This document shows positions 8,674 through 17,464 of a stretch of 40,384 bases of DNA, in pieces. Origin of the DNA: an uncultured Oscillospiraceae bacterium. GTDB lineage: Bacteria > Bacillota > Clostridia > Oscillospirales > Oscillospiraceae. The stretch's first letter is position 1; the number at the start of each line of letters is the position of its first letter. The notes below the pieces were generated by a model. The model was not told where the DNA came from. It saw only the letters and a program-made list of their open reading frames with translations, and did not search any database. The position numbers and the translations under genes were made by a program. The DNA lies in contig CAKTPQ010000017.1 of the NCBI GenBank assembly GCA_934591745.1, positions 1-40,384 on the forward strand. The letters are read 5' to 3'.

Positions 8674-10107
8674 ATGAAGATCCTGTATGTGTCCAGTGAG
8701 GCGTTCCCCTTCTGCAAGACCGGCGGGTTGGCCGACGTGGCGGGCAGCCTGCCCCCGGCGCTGGCCCGGAACGGCGACGAGGTGTCGGTGATCCTGCCGC
8801 TGTACGGCCAGATCGGCCAGCAGTGGCGGCAGCAGATGACGTTCCGCCGCTATATCTATGTGGATCTGGGCTGGCGCCACCAGTACTGCGGCCTGTTCTC
8901 GCTGGAGAAGGACGGCGTGACGTGGTACTTCGTGGACAACGAGCACTATTTCTGCCGCAGCGCGCTGTACGGCGAGTTCGACGACGGTGAGCGCTTCGCC
9001 TTCTTCTGCAAGGCGGTCATCGACCTGCTGCCCAGTCTGGACTGGATGCCCGACATCCTCCACTGCAACGACTGGCAGACGGCGCTGGTACCCATCTATC
9101 TCAAGGATGTGTGTACCCGGTGGGAGGCGGTACGCCGCATCCGGACGGTGTTCACCATCCACAACATCGAGTATCAGGGGCGCTACGGTGAGGACACCGT
9201 GGATCAGCTGTTCGGACTTGACAGAGGGTGGTATAATGACGGCACACTGCAAATGGACGGCGATGTGAACCTGATGAAGGGCGCCATGCTGGTGTCCGAC
9301 GCCGTTACCACCGTCAGTCCCACCTATGCCGCCCAGCTCCACGACGCGGCCTATGCCGAGGGGATGGAGAGCGTGGTGCGCATGATCGACTGGAAGTTCT
9401 CCGGCGTGGTGAACGGTCTGGATGTGGCGGGGTACGACCCCGCCCGTGACCCGGCCCTGCCGGAGCGCTACGATGTGGACCACATGGCCGGTAAGGCCGC
9501 GTGCAAAGCGTCATTGCAGGCGTCGCTGGGGCTTGCCCAGGAGCCGGACACGCCTCTGATGGGCATCGTCAGCCGCCTGGTGGGCCACAAGGGCCTGGAC
9601 ATCGTGGAGCAGGGACTGGACGGCATCATGGCCACCGGCTGCCAGCTGGTGGTGCTGGGCAAGGGCGACAGCCGGTTCGAGGACTTCTTCCGGGGCAAGG
9701 CGTGGCAGTACGGCGGCCGTTTGTCGGCGCAGATCACCTACGCCGAGGATCTGGCCCGCCGGGTCTACGCCGGGTGCGACCTGTTTCTGATGCCCTCCCG
9801 CAGCGAGCCATGCGGCCTGAGCCAGATGATCGCCATGCGCTACGGCGCGGTGCCCATCGTCCGCCGCACCGGCGGGCTGGCCGACACGGTGCGTTCCTGC
9901 CAGGTGGGGCAGGAGGACGGCACCGGCTATCTGTTTGAAAACTACGACGCCGGGGCCATGCTGGACGTGATCGGGCAGGCCACCGGCTTGTACCGCGGCG
10001 ACCGGCAGGGTTTCAACACCGTGCGGCGCCGGGGCATGACGGCGGACTTCAGTTGGGCGCGGAGCGCCGGCGAATACCGCCGCATCTATGGAAATCTGCT
10101 GGGCTGA
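8674..10107 (+). CDS. glgA: Glycogen synthase (ADP-glucose)
   Basis: Elongates glycogen from ADP-glucose; a GT5-family GT-B enzyme of 477 residues, the standard bacterial length. The N-terminal ADP-glucose binding motif KTGGLADV starts at Lys15. The C-terminal domain carries a KGLD segment, FLMPSRSEPCGLSQM (containing the conserved Glu and Cys) and RRTGGLADTV. Shine-Dalgarno AAAGGAG precedes the ATG. It is fourth in the operon, 32 bases ahead of glgP. Confidence 0.97.
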   Translation: MKILYVSSEAFPFCKTGGLADVAGSLPPALARNGDEVSVILPLYGQIGQQWRQQMTFRRYIYVDLGWRHQYCGLFSLEKDGVTWYFVDNEHYFCRSALYGEFDDGERFAFFCKAVIDLLPSLDWMPDILHCNDWQTALVPIYLKDVCTRWEAVRRIRTVFTIHNIEYQGRYGEDTVDQLFGLDRGWYNDGTLQMDGDVNLMKGAMLVSDAVTTVSPTYAAQLHDAAYAEGMESVVRMIDWKFSGVVNGLDVAGYDPARDPALPERYDVDHMAGKAACKASLQASLGLAQEPDTPLMGIVSRLVGHKGLDIVEQGLDGIMATGCQLVVLGKGDSRFEDFFRGKAWQYGGRLSAQITYAEDLARRVYAGCDLFLMPSRSEPCGLSQMIAMRYGAVPIVRRTGGLADTVRSCQVGQEDGTGYLFENYDAGAMLDVIGQATGLYRGDRQGFNTVRRRGMTADFSWARSAGEYRRIYGNLLG

Positions 10108-10139
10108 TACCCGGCTTTTCATACGGAGGATTTTAGCAT

Positions 10140-12557
10140 ATGACCTATACCAAGGACACACTGAAAGAAGCCATCGTGCAGAAGCTGCGGCTGAACTACG
10201 GCTGTACCGAAAAGCAGGCCACCGACGGCGAGATGATGAAGGCCTGCGCCATGGTGCTGCGGGACATTATGGCCGAGCACGGCGTGCAGACCAGAGAGAA
10301 GGCCGCCCATGAGGGACAAAGGAAGGTGCATTACCTGTCCATGGAGTTCCTGATGGGCCGCAGCCTCATGAAAAACGCCTACAACCTGGAGCTGCTGGAT
10401 GAGCTGACCGCCGCCATCGGCGAGCTGGGCTTCAAGGCCGCCGACATTTTCGAGATCGAGCCGGATGCCGGCCTGGGCAACGGCGGTCTGGGCCGTCTGG
10501 CCGCCTGCTATCTGGACAGCATGACCACGCTGGAGATCCCCGCCGCCGGCTATTCCATCTGCTACGAGCTGGGCATCTTCAAGCAGAAGATCGTGGAGGG
10601 CCAGCAGGTGGAGCTGCCGGACGATTGGATGCAGCTGGGCGACGCATGGCTGCTGCCCAAGCTGCAGGAGGCCGAGGAGGTCCATTTCGGCGGCAAGGTC
10701 CGCACCCGCTGGGACAACGGACACCTGATGGTGGTCCATGAGGACTACACCCGTGTCATGGCCGTGCCCTGCGACATGGAGATCGCCGGATACGACACCG
10801 ATCACGTCAACACGCTGCGGCTGTGGCAGGCCCGGAGCCCCAAGCCCATCGACATGAAGCTGTTCAGCCAGGGCCAGTACCTGCAGGCGTCGGAGGAGCG
10901 GGCCATGGCGGATGCCATCAGCCAGGTGCTCTATCCCGAGGACAACCACTACGAGGGCAAGTCCCTGCGGCTGAAGCAGCAGTATTTCTTCGTCTCCGCA
11001 ACCATGCAGTCCATCACCCGCAAGCACATCGAGGTGTACGGCACCCTGAAGAACTTCCACGAGAAGAACGTCATCCAGATCAACGACACCCATCCCACGC
11101 TGGTGATCCCGGAGCTGATGCGCATTCTGGTGGATGACGCGGGCCTTGACTGGGACGAGGCGTGGCACATCGTCACCCACTGTGTGGCTTACACCAACCA
11201 CACGGTGATGGCCGAGGCGCTGGAGGTCTGGCCGCAGCAGCTGTTTGAGACGCTGCTGCCCCGCATCTGGCAGATCCTGCAGGAGATCGCTCACCGTTGG
11301 CAGAAGCAGGTGGAGGAATACTTCCACGACCCCGCCAAGACCGCCAAGCTGGCCATCATCTGGGACAACCATGTGCGCATGGCCAACCTGTGCCTCGCCG
11401 GGTCCATGGCCGTCAACGGCGTGTCGGCGCTGCACTCCGAGATCCTGCGTAAGGACGTGTTCAAGGAAGCCTGCCAGATGATGCCCGACAAGTTCAAGAA
11501 CGTCACCAACGGCATCGACCACCGCCGCTGGGTGCCCCAGATCAACCGGGGCCTCAACGACCTGATCTGCGACCTCACCGGCGACGGATATCTCACCCGG
11601 CCGCAGGAACTGAAGAAACTGGAGGCCTACGCCGATGACGCATCGGTACTGAAGCGGCTGGAGGAGATCAAGCACCAGAACAAGCTGGCCTTTGCCGCCT
11701 ATGCCAAAAAGCAGCAGGGCGTGGTGCTGAACCCGGACGCCATCTTCGACGTGCAGGTGAAGCGGCTCCATGAGTACAAGCGCCAGCTGCTGAACGTGCT
11801 GCACATCATCTATCTCTATCAGCGGCTGCAGGACGATCCCAACATGGACATGCGGCCACAGACGTTCCTGTTCGGCGCCAAGGCTGCGCCGGGCTACGCC
11901 GTGGCCAAGCGCATCATCCACCTCATCAACTCCCTGGCCGCACAGATCGACCGCGACCCCATCTGCAGGGACAAGCTGCAGGTGGTATTCCTGGAGAACT
12001 ACCGCGTCTCTCTGGCGGAGATGCTGATGCCCGCCAGCGAGGTGAGCCAGCAGATCTCCACCGCCGGCAAGGAGGCCAGCGGCACCGGCAACATGAAGTT
12101 CATGATGAATGGTGCCCTGACCGTGGGTACGCTGGACGGCGCCAACGTGGAGATGCACGAGGTGCTGGGAGACGAGAACATGTTCCTGTTCGGCCTGAAG
12201 GCTGACGAGGTGGCCCATCTGCGCCACACCTACGATCCCCAGCTGCTGTACCAGCGGGATCCCGTGCTGCGCCGGGTGGTGGACCAGCTGAAGACCGGCT
12301 TCGGCGACGGCGTCACCTATGAGGACATCTGGCAGAGGCTGGTGATGGGCGGGGACGGCCCCGCCGACCAGTATATGGTGCTGGCAGACTTTGCCGCTTA
12401 CTGTGACGCCGAGGAGCGGATGAGCCGCACCTACGGAGACAGGACGCAGTGGAACCGCATGAGCCTGCTGAACATTGCCCGCAGCGGTATCTTTGCCGCT
12501 GACCGGGCCATCGCCCAGTATGCCGATACCATCTGGCACGTGCCGTATAAGAAATAA
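10140..12557 (+). CDS. glgP: Glycogen/starch/alpha-glucan phosphorylase
   Basis: Releases glucose-1-phosphate from chain ends of glycogen using phosphate and PLP; GT35, 805 residues. Landmarks are RKVHYLSMEFLMGRSL near residue 60, the nucleotide-independent glycine-rich DAGLGNGGLGRLAACY, and the PLP lysine Lys653 in SGTGNMKFMMNG followed by GTLDGANVEM. Start preceded by GGAGG. Last gene of the operon, followed at once by a strong terminator. Placing a degrading enzyme with four synthetic ones implies that turnover is controlled at protein level rather than by separate transcription. Confidence 0.97.
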   Translation: MTYTKDTLKEAIVQKLRLNYGCTEKQATDGEMMKACAMVLRDIMAEHGVQTREKAAHEGQRKVHYLSMEFLMGRSLMKNAYNLELLDELTAAIGELGFKAADIFEIEPDAGLGNGGLGRLAACYLDSMTTLEIPAAGYSICYELGIFKQKIVEGQQVELPDDWMQLGDAWLLPKLQEAEEVHFGGKVRTRWDNGHLMVVHEDYTRVMAVPCDMEIAGYDTDHVNTLRLWQARSPKPIDMKLFSQGQYLQASEERAMADAISQVLYPEDNHYEGKSLRLKQQYFFVSATMQSITRKHIEVYGTLKNFHEKNVIQINDTHPTLVIPELMRILVDDAGLDWDEAWHIVTHCVAYTNHTVMAEALEVWPQQLFETLLPRIWQILQEIAHRWQKQVEEYFHDPAKTAKLAIIWDNHVRMANLCLAGSMAVNGVSALHSEILRKDVFKEACQMMPDKFKNVTNGIDHRRWVPQINRGLNDLICDLTGDGYLTRPQELKKLEAYADDASVLKRLEEIKHQNKLAFAAYAKKQQGVVLNPDAIFDVQVKRLHEYKRQLLNVLHIIYLYQRLQDDPNMDMRPQTFLFGAKAAPGYAVAKRIIHLINSLAAQIDRDPICRDKLQVVFLENYRVSLAEMLMPASEVSQQISTAGKEASGTGNMKFMMNGALTVGTLDGANVEMHEVLGDENMFLFGLKADEVAHLRHTYDPQLLYQRDPVLRRVVDQLKTGFGDGVTYEDIWQRLVMGGDGPADQYMVLADFAAYCDAEERMSRTYGDRTQWNRMSLLNIARSGIFAADRAIAQYADTIWHVPYKK

Positions 12558-12560
12558 GGG

Positions 12561-12593
12561 AAAAGGAGGGGCCGCGGGGCGGTCCCTCCTTTT
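12561..12593 (+). terminator. Terminator of the glycogen operon
   Basis: AAAAGGAGGGGCC pairs with GGTCCCTCCTTTT (13 pairs, one G-T) around GCGGGGC, starting four bases after the glgP stop. The 3' arm supplies the U run. Confidence 0.9.
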
Positions 12594-12620
12594 ATGCGGC
12601 CTTGACAGATATGGTATACT
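12591..12620 (+). promoter_or_regulatory. Possible promoter of the DEAD-box helicase gene
   Basis: TATACT at 12615-12620 is a good -10 (preceded by ATGG), with TTTATG 18 bases upstream (12591-12596) as a poor -35 inside the previous terminator. A perfect TTGACA at 12602 is present but its distance to any -10 is wrong, so the exact promoter is uncertain. Confidence 0.4.
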
Positions 12621-12656
12621 ATCATAGGAATCATATGAAACGATGAGGATACGGAT

Positions 12657-13820
12657 ATGGAAGTGACACAGGGCGCACCGTTTGAGAGCTTTGGCCTGTC
12701 GGAGGCCACCATGCGCGCCGTCCGCAACAAGCATTACACCATCAGCACGCCGGTGCAGGCCGGCTGCATTCCGCCTATGCTGGCGGGGAAGGACGTCATC
12801 GCCAAGGCCCCTACCGGCACCGGCAAGACCATGGCCTTCGGCATCCCCATTATCGAGCGCATTGACCCGGAGAGCGAGGCGGTGCAGGCCGTCATTCTGG
12901 CCCCCACGCGGGAGCTGGCCATGCAGATCACCGACGAGATGCGGGACATCGCCGTGTGCCATGAGGGCGTGCGGCTGGTGTGCCTGTACGGCGGCCAGCC
13001 CATCGGCAAGCAGATCGACGCCCTGAAGCGCCGGCCCCAGATCGTGGTAGCCACGCCGGGGCGGCTTAGCGACCATATGAAGCGCCGCACCGTGGTGCTC
13101 AAGGACGTCAGCACCGTGGTGCTGGACGAGGCCGACCGGATGCTGGACATGGGCTTTATCCACGATGTCACCCGCATTCTGGACAAGATCCCCAACCGCA
13201 AGAATCTGGGGATGTTTTCCGCCACCATCTCCCGGGAGGTCATGGACATCTCCTGGGTCTACCAGCGCGACCCGGAGGAGATCACGGTGCAGGCCACCAA
13301 GGAGAACAAGCCCGATATCCTCCAGTACCGGCTGGAGGTGCCGTCCGACGGCAAGGTAGACGCTATTGTGCGCATCCTGAACTGCGAAAATTACGAAAGA
13401 GTCATCTGCTTCTGCAACACCAAGGGCAGCACCGAGCGGCTCACCAAGTTCCTGCAGATGCGGGGCGTGGACGCCCAGTGCATCCACGGCGACATCCCCC
13501 AGCGCAAGCGGGAGGAGGTCATGCAGCGATTCCGGGACGGCAAGCTGCGGGTGTTCGTGGCCACTGACGTGGCCAGCCGCGGCATCGACGTGGACGATGT
13601 GGACGCCGTGTTCAACTTCGAGGTTCCGGAGGAGAACGAGTACTACGTCCACCGCATCGGCCGGACGGGCCGCGCCAAAAAGCACGGCGTGGCGTACACG
13701 CTGCTCAGCGATTTCCCCAGCCGCATGCGGCTGGACGACATCGCCCGCAACACCCGGAGCCAGATCATCCCCGCTGCGGTGGATGAGAACGGCCATGTGA
13801 CGCCGACGGAGAAAAAGTAA
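12657..13820 (+). CDS. DEAD/DEAH-box ATP-dependent RNA helicase
   Basis: 387 residues, the minimal two-domain helicase core with no long C-terminal RNA-binding extension. Motifs in order: the Q-motif region FESFGLSEATMRAV with TPVQ, motif I APTGTGKT, motif Ia PTRELA, Ib TPGR, motif II DEAD, motif III SAT, IV ICFCNT, V ATDVASRGID and VI HRIGRTGR. It should unwind short RNA duplexes in ribosome assembly or mRNA turnover; closest functional analogues are RhlE/CshA-type enzymes. It is a single-gene unit between two terminators. Confidence 0.95.
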   Translation: MEVTQGAPFESFGLSEATMRAVRNKHYTISTPVQAGCIPPMLAGKDVIAKAPTGTGKTMAFGIPIIERIDPESEAVQAVILAPTRELAMQITDEMRDIAVCHEGVRLVCLYGGQPIGKQIDALKRRPQIVVATPGRLSDHMKRRTVVLKDVSTVVLDEADRMLDMGFIHDVTRILDKIPNRKNLGMFSATISREVMDISWVYQRDPEEITVQATKENKPDILQYRLEVPSDGKVDAIVRILNCENYERVICFCNTKGSTERLTKFLQMRGVDAQCIHGDIPQRKREEVMQRFRDGKLRVFVATDVASRGIDVDDVDAVFNFEVPEENEYYVHRIGRTGRAKKHGVAYTLLSDFPSRMRLDDIARNTRSQIIPAAVDENGHVTPTEKK

Positions 13821-13830
13821 CAGAGACAGC

Positions 13831-13875
13831 AAAAGTCCCGCGCCTTATGCCAGGTGGCTAAGGCGCGGGACTTTT
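13831..13875. terminator. Bidirectional terminator between helicase and thrH
   Basis: A perfect 17-bp stem, AAAAGTCCCGCGCCTTA against TAAGGCGCGGGACTTTT, with an 11-base loop that can pair further (GCC/GGC). T runs on both sides serve the convergent genes. Confidence 0.93.
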
Positions 13876-13884
13876 TGTGCCAAT

Positions 13885-14484
13885 TTACAGAGCGGCCTTG
13901 ATGGCGGCCAGCAGGTCATCGTAGCGCTCAAAGGCGGGCAGCTGGGGATAGTCGGCCTTGATCTTGTCCGTGGTGCGGAACAGAAAACCGGCCTTGCTGT
14001 GGAGGATCATCTCCAGATCGTTATAGCTGTCGCCGCTGGCAATGGTGTCGTAGCCGATGGACTGGAGGGCCTTGACAGTGGTGAGCTTGGAGTGCTGGCA
14101 CCGCATGACGTGGCGGGCGATGTAGCCGTCGCTGTCGATCTCCAGCGTGTTACACAGCAGGGTGGGGTATCCCAGCTTTTTCATCAGGGGCATGCCGAAC
14201 TGGTCGAAGGTGTCGCTGAGGATCACCACCTGCGCCACGCTGCGCAGCTCGTCCAGAAATTCCCTGGCACCGGGCAGCGGGTCGATACGGGCAATAACGT
14301 CCTGGATCTGCTGCAGCTTCAGGCCCTTCTCCCGCAGGAGGTCGATGCGCCAGCGCATGAGCTTGTCGTAGTCCGGCTCGTCGCGGGTGGTGCGGCGCAG
14401 CGAGGGGATGCCGCTCTCCTCGGCAAAGGCGATCCAGATCTCGGGGACGAGGACACCCTCCATATCCAAACAAACAATATTCAT
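13885..14484 (-). CDS. thrH: ThrH: phosphoserine phosphatase/homoserine phosphotransferase
   Basis: HAD-superfamily protein of 199 residues. Motif I is CLDMEGVLVPE with the nucleophile Asp7; motif II is ILSDTFDQF; motif IV is SGDSYNDLEM. The DMEGVL variant of the usual DxDxT motif is the hallmark of ThrH. In Pseudomonas, ThrH moves phosphate from phosphoserine to homoserine, giving O-phosphohomoserine, the substrate of threonine synthase. Here it lies 16 bases downstream of thrC in the same direction, and no thrB is in the window, so it probably supplies ThrC. The ATG at 14484 follows AGGAG; a TTG codon just upstream is a less likely start. Confidence 0.9.
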   Translation of the reverse strand: MNIVCLDMEGVLVPEIWIAFAEESGIPSLRRTTRDEPDYDKLMRWRIDLLREKGLKLQQIQDVIARIDPLPGAREFLDELRSVAQVVILSDTFDQFGMPLMKKLGYPTLLCNTLEIDSDGYIARHVMRCQHSKLTTVKALQSIGYDTIASGDSYNDLEMILHSKAGFLFRTTDKIKADYPQLPAFERYDDLLAAIKAAL

Positions 14485-14500
14485 CAAAGCGGCTCCTTTC

Positions 14501-15967
14501 TCACTTTTTCAGCACTTCCGCCAGCACATAGTCCAGCATGGCGTCCTTGTCGATAACGTCCTTATGCAGCACGGGGCGGCCCTCCAGCCCGGACAGGTTG
14601 CCGGGGATGGGGACGCCGGAGATCCGCGCCAGCTCGTTCATCATGTGGAACTCGTTGTCGCTGCCCGGCTGGCCCAGCGCGGACAGCACCGCTGCGGGGA
14701 ACTTATACGGCGAGGCGGTGGACAGCACCACCGTGGGTGCGCCGGTGCCGCGCAGCTCACCGTCCAGCTGCTCCGCCACGGACCACGCCACGGCAGTGTG
14801 GGGGTCGCAGAGGTAGTGCTGCTCCGACCACAGGCGGCCGATAACGTCGGCGGCGCCCTTATCATCGCAGCAGCCGCAGGAGAAGTCCTGCCGCAGCTTT
14901 TCCAGCAGCTCACCGGACAGCTGGTAGGCACCGTCCTCGCTGAGCTGGCGCATCAGTTCGGCTACATAGGCACTGTCGCGGGACAGCAGGAACAACAGGC
15001 GTTCCAGATTGCTGGACACCAGAATGTCCATAGAGGGGGAGGTGGTCTTGTAGAACGGGCGGCGGCGGTCGTAGCGGCCGGTGGAGATGAACTCCGTCAG
15101 CACGTCGTTGGCATTGCTGGCGCAGACCAGACGGCCCACGGGCAGGCCCATCTCCTTGGCAAAGTAGCCCGCCAGGATATCGCCGAAGTTGCCGGTGGGC
15201 ACCACGAAATTCACCTTGTCGCCCAGTGCGATGCGGCCTACCTTCACCAGATCGCCGTAGGCCCGGAAGTAGTACACCACCTGGGGAGCCAGACGGCCGA
15301 TGTTGATGGAGTTGGCCGAGGACAGCACGGCGCCGTGAAGGTCACGGCCCTTACAGGCGGCGAACACCTGCTTGACGCCGGTCTGGGCGTCGTCAAAGTT
15401 GCCCCGGACGGCGCAGACCTTCACGTTATCGCCGGTCTGGGTGGCCATCTGGGCCTGCTGGACGGCGGACACGCCGCCGTAGGGGTAGAACACGATGATG
15501 CGGGTGCCCTTTACATCATGGAAGCCCTCCAGCGCGGCCTTGCCGGTGTCGCCGGAGGTGGCGGTGAGGATGACCACGTCGCCCTGCAAGCCCTCGGCTC
15601 TGGCGGCAGCGCCGATAAGACGGGGCAGCACCGACAGGGCCACGTCCTTGAAAGCAGAGGTGGGGCCGTGGTACAGCTCCAGCACATATTTGTCGCCCAC
15701 GGGTACCAGCGGCGTCAGGTCGGCGGTGGGGAACTTGTCGGCGTAGCTTTTGCGGACGAGATCCTCCATGTCGGGGAAGTCCGGCAGCAGCGCGGAGAGG
15801 ATCTTTGCGGCCATGGACAGGGTATCCAGCCGCAGCGCACCCTGCCAGTCGAAGTCCAGCCGGGCGGGATCGCAGATATACAGACCGCCGTCAGGGGCAA
15901 TGCCCTCCAGCACCGCACGGGTGGAGGGGGCGGTGAGGCGGATGTCGCGTGTGCTATGGTACAGCAT
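14501..15967 (-). CDS. thrC: Threonine synthase
   Basis: PLP enzyme that converts O-phosphohomoserine to threonine. The 488-residue length and the N-terminus MLYHSTRD with EGIAPDGGLY fit the longer (yeast/E. coli-like) class. The PLP lysine is Lys107 in GPTSAFKDVAL; the phosphate-binding TSGDTGKAAL and PTGNFGDILAGY segments follow. Start preceded by GGAGG. It is the first gene of the thrC-thrH unit and divergent from the aspartokinase gene. Confidence 0.96.
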   Translation of the reverse strand: MLYHSTRDIRLTAPSTRAVLEGIAPDGGLYICDPARLDFDWQGALRLDTLSMAAKILSALLPDFPDMEDLVRKSYADKFPTADLTPLVPVGDKYVLELYHGPTSAFKDVALSVLPRLIGAAARAEGLQGDVVILTATSGDTGKAALEGFHDVKGTRIIVFYPYGGVSAVQQAQMATQTGDNVKVCAVRGNFDDAQTGVKQVFAACKGRDLHGAVLSSANSINIGRLAPQVVYYFRAYGDLVKVGRIALGDKVNFVVPTGNFGDILAGYFAKEMGLPVGRLVCASNANDVLTEFISTGRYDRRRPFYKTTSPSMDILVSSNLERLLFLLSRDSAYVAELMRQLSEDGAYQLSGELLEKLRQDFSCGCCDDKGAADVIGRLWSEQHYLCDPHTAVAWSVAEQLDGELRGTGAPTVVLSTASPYKFPAAVLSALGQPGSDNEFHMMNELARISGVPIPGNLSGLEGRPVLHKDVIDKDAMLDYVLAEVLKK

Positions 15968-16011
15968 AGGAAAAGTCCTCCAAAAATTTCTCTTGCATTT
16001 CTGATGACGCT

Positions 16012-16040
16012 ATGATACACTGTCGCCAACAAAAAAGCAA
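16012..16040 (-). promoter_or_regulatory. Promoter of thrC-thrH
   Basis: On the minus strand TTGCTT (16040-16035), 17-base spacer, TATCAT (16017-16012). The start of transcription near 16005 leaves a leader of about 38 bases, too short for a riboswitch. The 159-base divergent gap (15968-16126) is AT-rich with T and A runs; I found no convincing promoter for the plus-strand aspartokinase gene in it and no lysine riboswitch. Confidence 0.65.
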
Positions 16041-16126
16041 GTGTTTTTATCTCGAGGACAAATGCGATTTTTTTGTCGCCATGATAAAAGTGCTGCGCAA
16101 AAAATCCGAAGGTAAGAGGCAGAAAT

Positions 16127-17449
16127 ATGTTGAAAGTATTGAAATTCGGCGGCTCGTCCATGGCGGACGCGAAGCAGTTCGCCAAGGTGCGGGATATCGT
16201 GCGGGCGGACGACAGCCGCCGCGTGGTGGTGGTCAGTGCCGCCGGCAAGCGGGATAAGAACGACCACAAGCTCACCGACCTGCTGTATCTGTGCCACGCG
16301 CATCTGCAGTACGGCGTCAGCTGCGACGCCATTTTTGAGATGATCCGGTCCCGGTATGTGGACATTCGGGACGAGCTGGGGCTGAAGACGCCGCTGGAGG
16401 CGGAGTTTGACGCCCTGCGCCAGAAAATGGACAAGGGCATCAGCGCCGACGAGCTGGTGTCCAGGGGCGAGTACTTCGCGGCGGAGCTGATGGCGGACTA
16501 TCTAGGCTACGGCTTTCTGGACAGTTCCCTGTGGCTGAAGTTCCGGCTGGACGGCACGGTGGATCAGGAGGCCAGCTATGAGAACCTGCGCCGGGCCGCG
16601 TCGGGGCGGCGGGTGGTGATCCCCGGCTTCTACGGGGCCATGCCCGACGGCAGCATCCATACGTTCTCCCGGGGCGGCAGCGACATCACCGGCGCGCTGG
16701 CCGCGGCGGCGCTGGATGCCGACGTGTACGAGAACTGGACGGATGTGTCCGGCTTCCTGATGGCCGACCCCAAGATCGTGAAGGACCCCAAGCCCATCGA
16801 GCGCATTACCTACGCCGAGCTGCGGGAGCTGAGCTACATCGGGGCGCAGGTGCTCCACGAGGGCACGGTGTCGCCGGTGCGGGAGAAGAACATCCCGCTG
16901 AACATCCGCAACACCAACCAGCCGGAGCATCCGGGCACCATGATCCGGGAGAGCTTCGACGAGTCGGAGACGGAGCGTTCCTCCGGCAGCATGATCACCG
17001 GCATCGCCGGGAAGAAGGGCTTTTCCGTCATTACCATCACTAAGAACGGCATGTCCTCCGAGCTGGGGGCGGTGCGCCGCATTCTGGAGGTGCTGGAGCG
17101 GTACAATATCAACGTGGAGTACCTGCCCTCCGGTATCGACAGTGTGTCGCTGGTAGTGGAGTCCGGCAAGTCATCGCCCTATCTCTATCAGGCTATGGGC
17201 GATCTGGAAAAGGAGATACGGCCCGACAGCCTGCACATCACCGACGGCATGGCCATTGTGGCGGCGGTAGGCCGGAAGATGGCGTTCCAGCCCGGTTCCT
17301 CCGGCAAGATCTTCGGCAAGCTGGGTGAGAATGGCATCAACATCCGTATGATCACCCAGGGCCCGGAGGAGCTGAACATCATCGTGGGCGTGGACGGCCC
17401 GGACTTCGAGAAAGCCATCCGCGTGCTGTACGACAGCTTTGTGAAATAA
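16127..17449 (+). CDS. Aspartate kinase
   Basis: Phosphorylates aspartate, the first step to lysine, threonine and methionine. The 440-residue monofunctional enzyme starts with the kinase motif KFGGSSMADA (about residues 6-15), has FSRGGSDITGA in the active site, and ends with two ACT domains (from about residue 290; SVITITKNGMSSELGAV and IVAAVGRKMAFQPG), the usual site of feedback inhibition by lysine or threonine. Start preceded by AAGAGG. It lies 15 bases before asd and opposite thrC, so this locus holds four steps of the aspartate family. Confidence 0.96.
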   Translation: MLKVLKFGGSSMADAKQFAKVRDIVRADDSRRVVVVSAAGKRDKNDHKLTDLLYLCHAHLQYGVSCDAIFEMIRSRYVDIRDELGLKTPLEAEFDALRQKMDKGISADELVSRGEYFAAELMADYLGYGFLDSSLWLKFRLDGTVDQEASYENLRRAASGRRVVIPGFYGAMPDGSIHTFSRGGSDITGALAAAALDADVYENWTDVSGFLMADPKIVKDPKPIERITYAELRELSYIGAQVLHEGTVSPVREKNIPLNIRNTNQPEHPGTMIRESFDESETERSSGSMITGIAGKKGFSVITITKNGMSSELGAVRRILEVLERYNINVEYLPSGIDSVSLVVESGKSSPYLYQAMGDLEKEIRPDSLHITDGMAIVAAVGRKMAFQPGSSGKIFGKLGENGINIRMITQGPEELNIIVGVDGPDFEKAIRVLYDSFVK

Positions 17450-17464
17450 TAAGGAGGAGCATCC

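Noticed and set aside
12602..12607. Perfect TTGACA upstream of the helicase gene
   Set aside because: No -10 at 15-19 bases; the good TATACT is only seven bases downstream.
10119..13832. A minus-strand open frame of more than 1,200 codons opposite glgP and the helicase
   Set aside because: It is the antisense shadow of two certain genes in GC-rich DNA. It shows low-complexity His/Leu/Gln-rich translation and no domain.
14387..16015. Long plus-strand frame opposite thrC
   Set aside because: Shadow of threonine synthase, which has full catalytic motifs and a ribosome site on the minus strand.
15968..16126. Lysine riboswitch or T-box before the aspartokinase gene
   Set aside because: The gap is too short and has none of the conserved T-box or lysine-element sequences.
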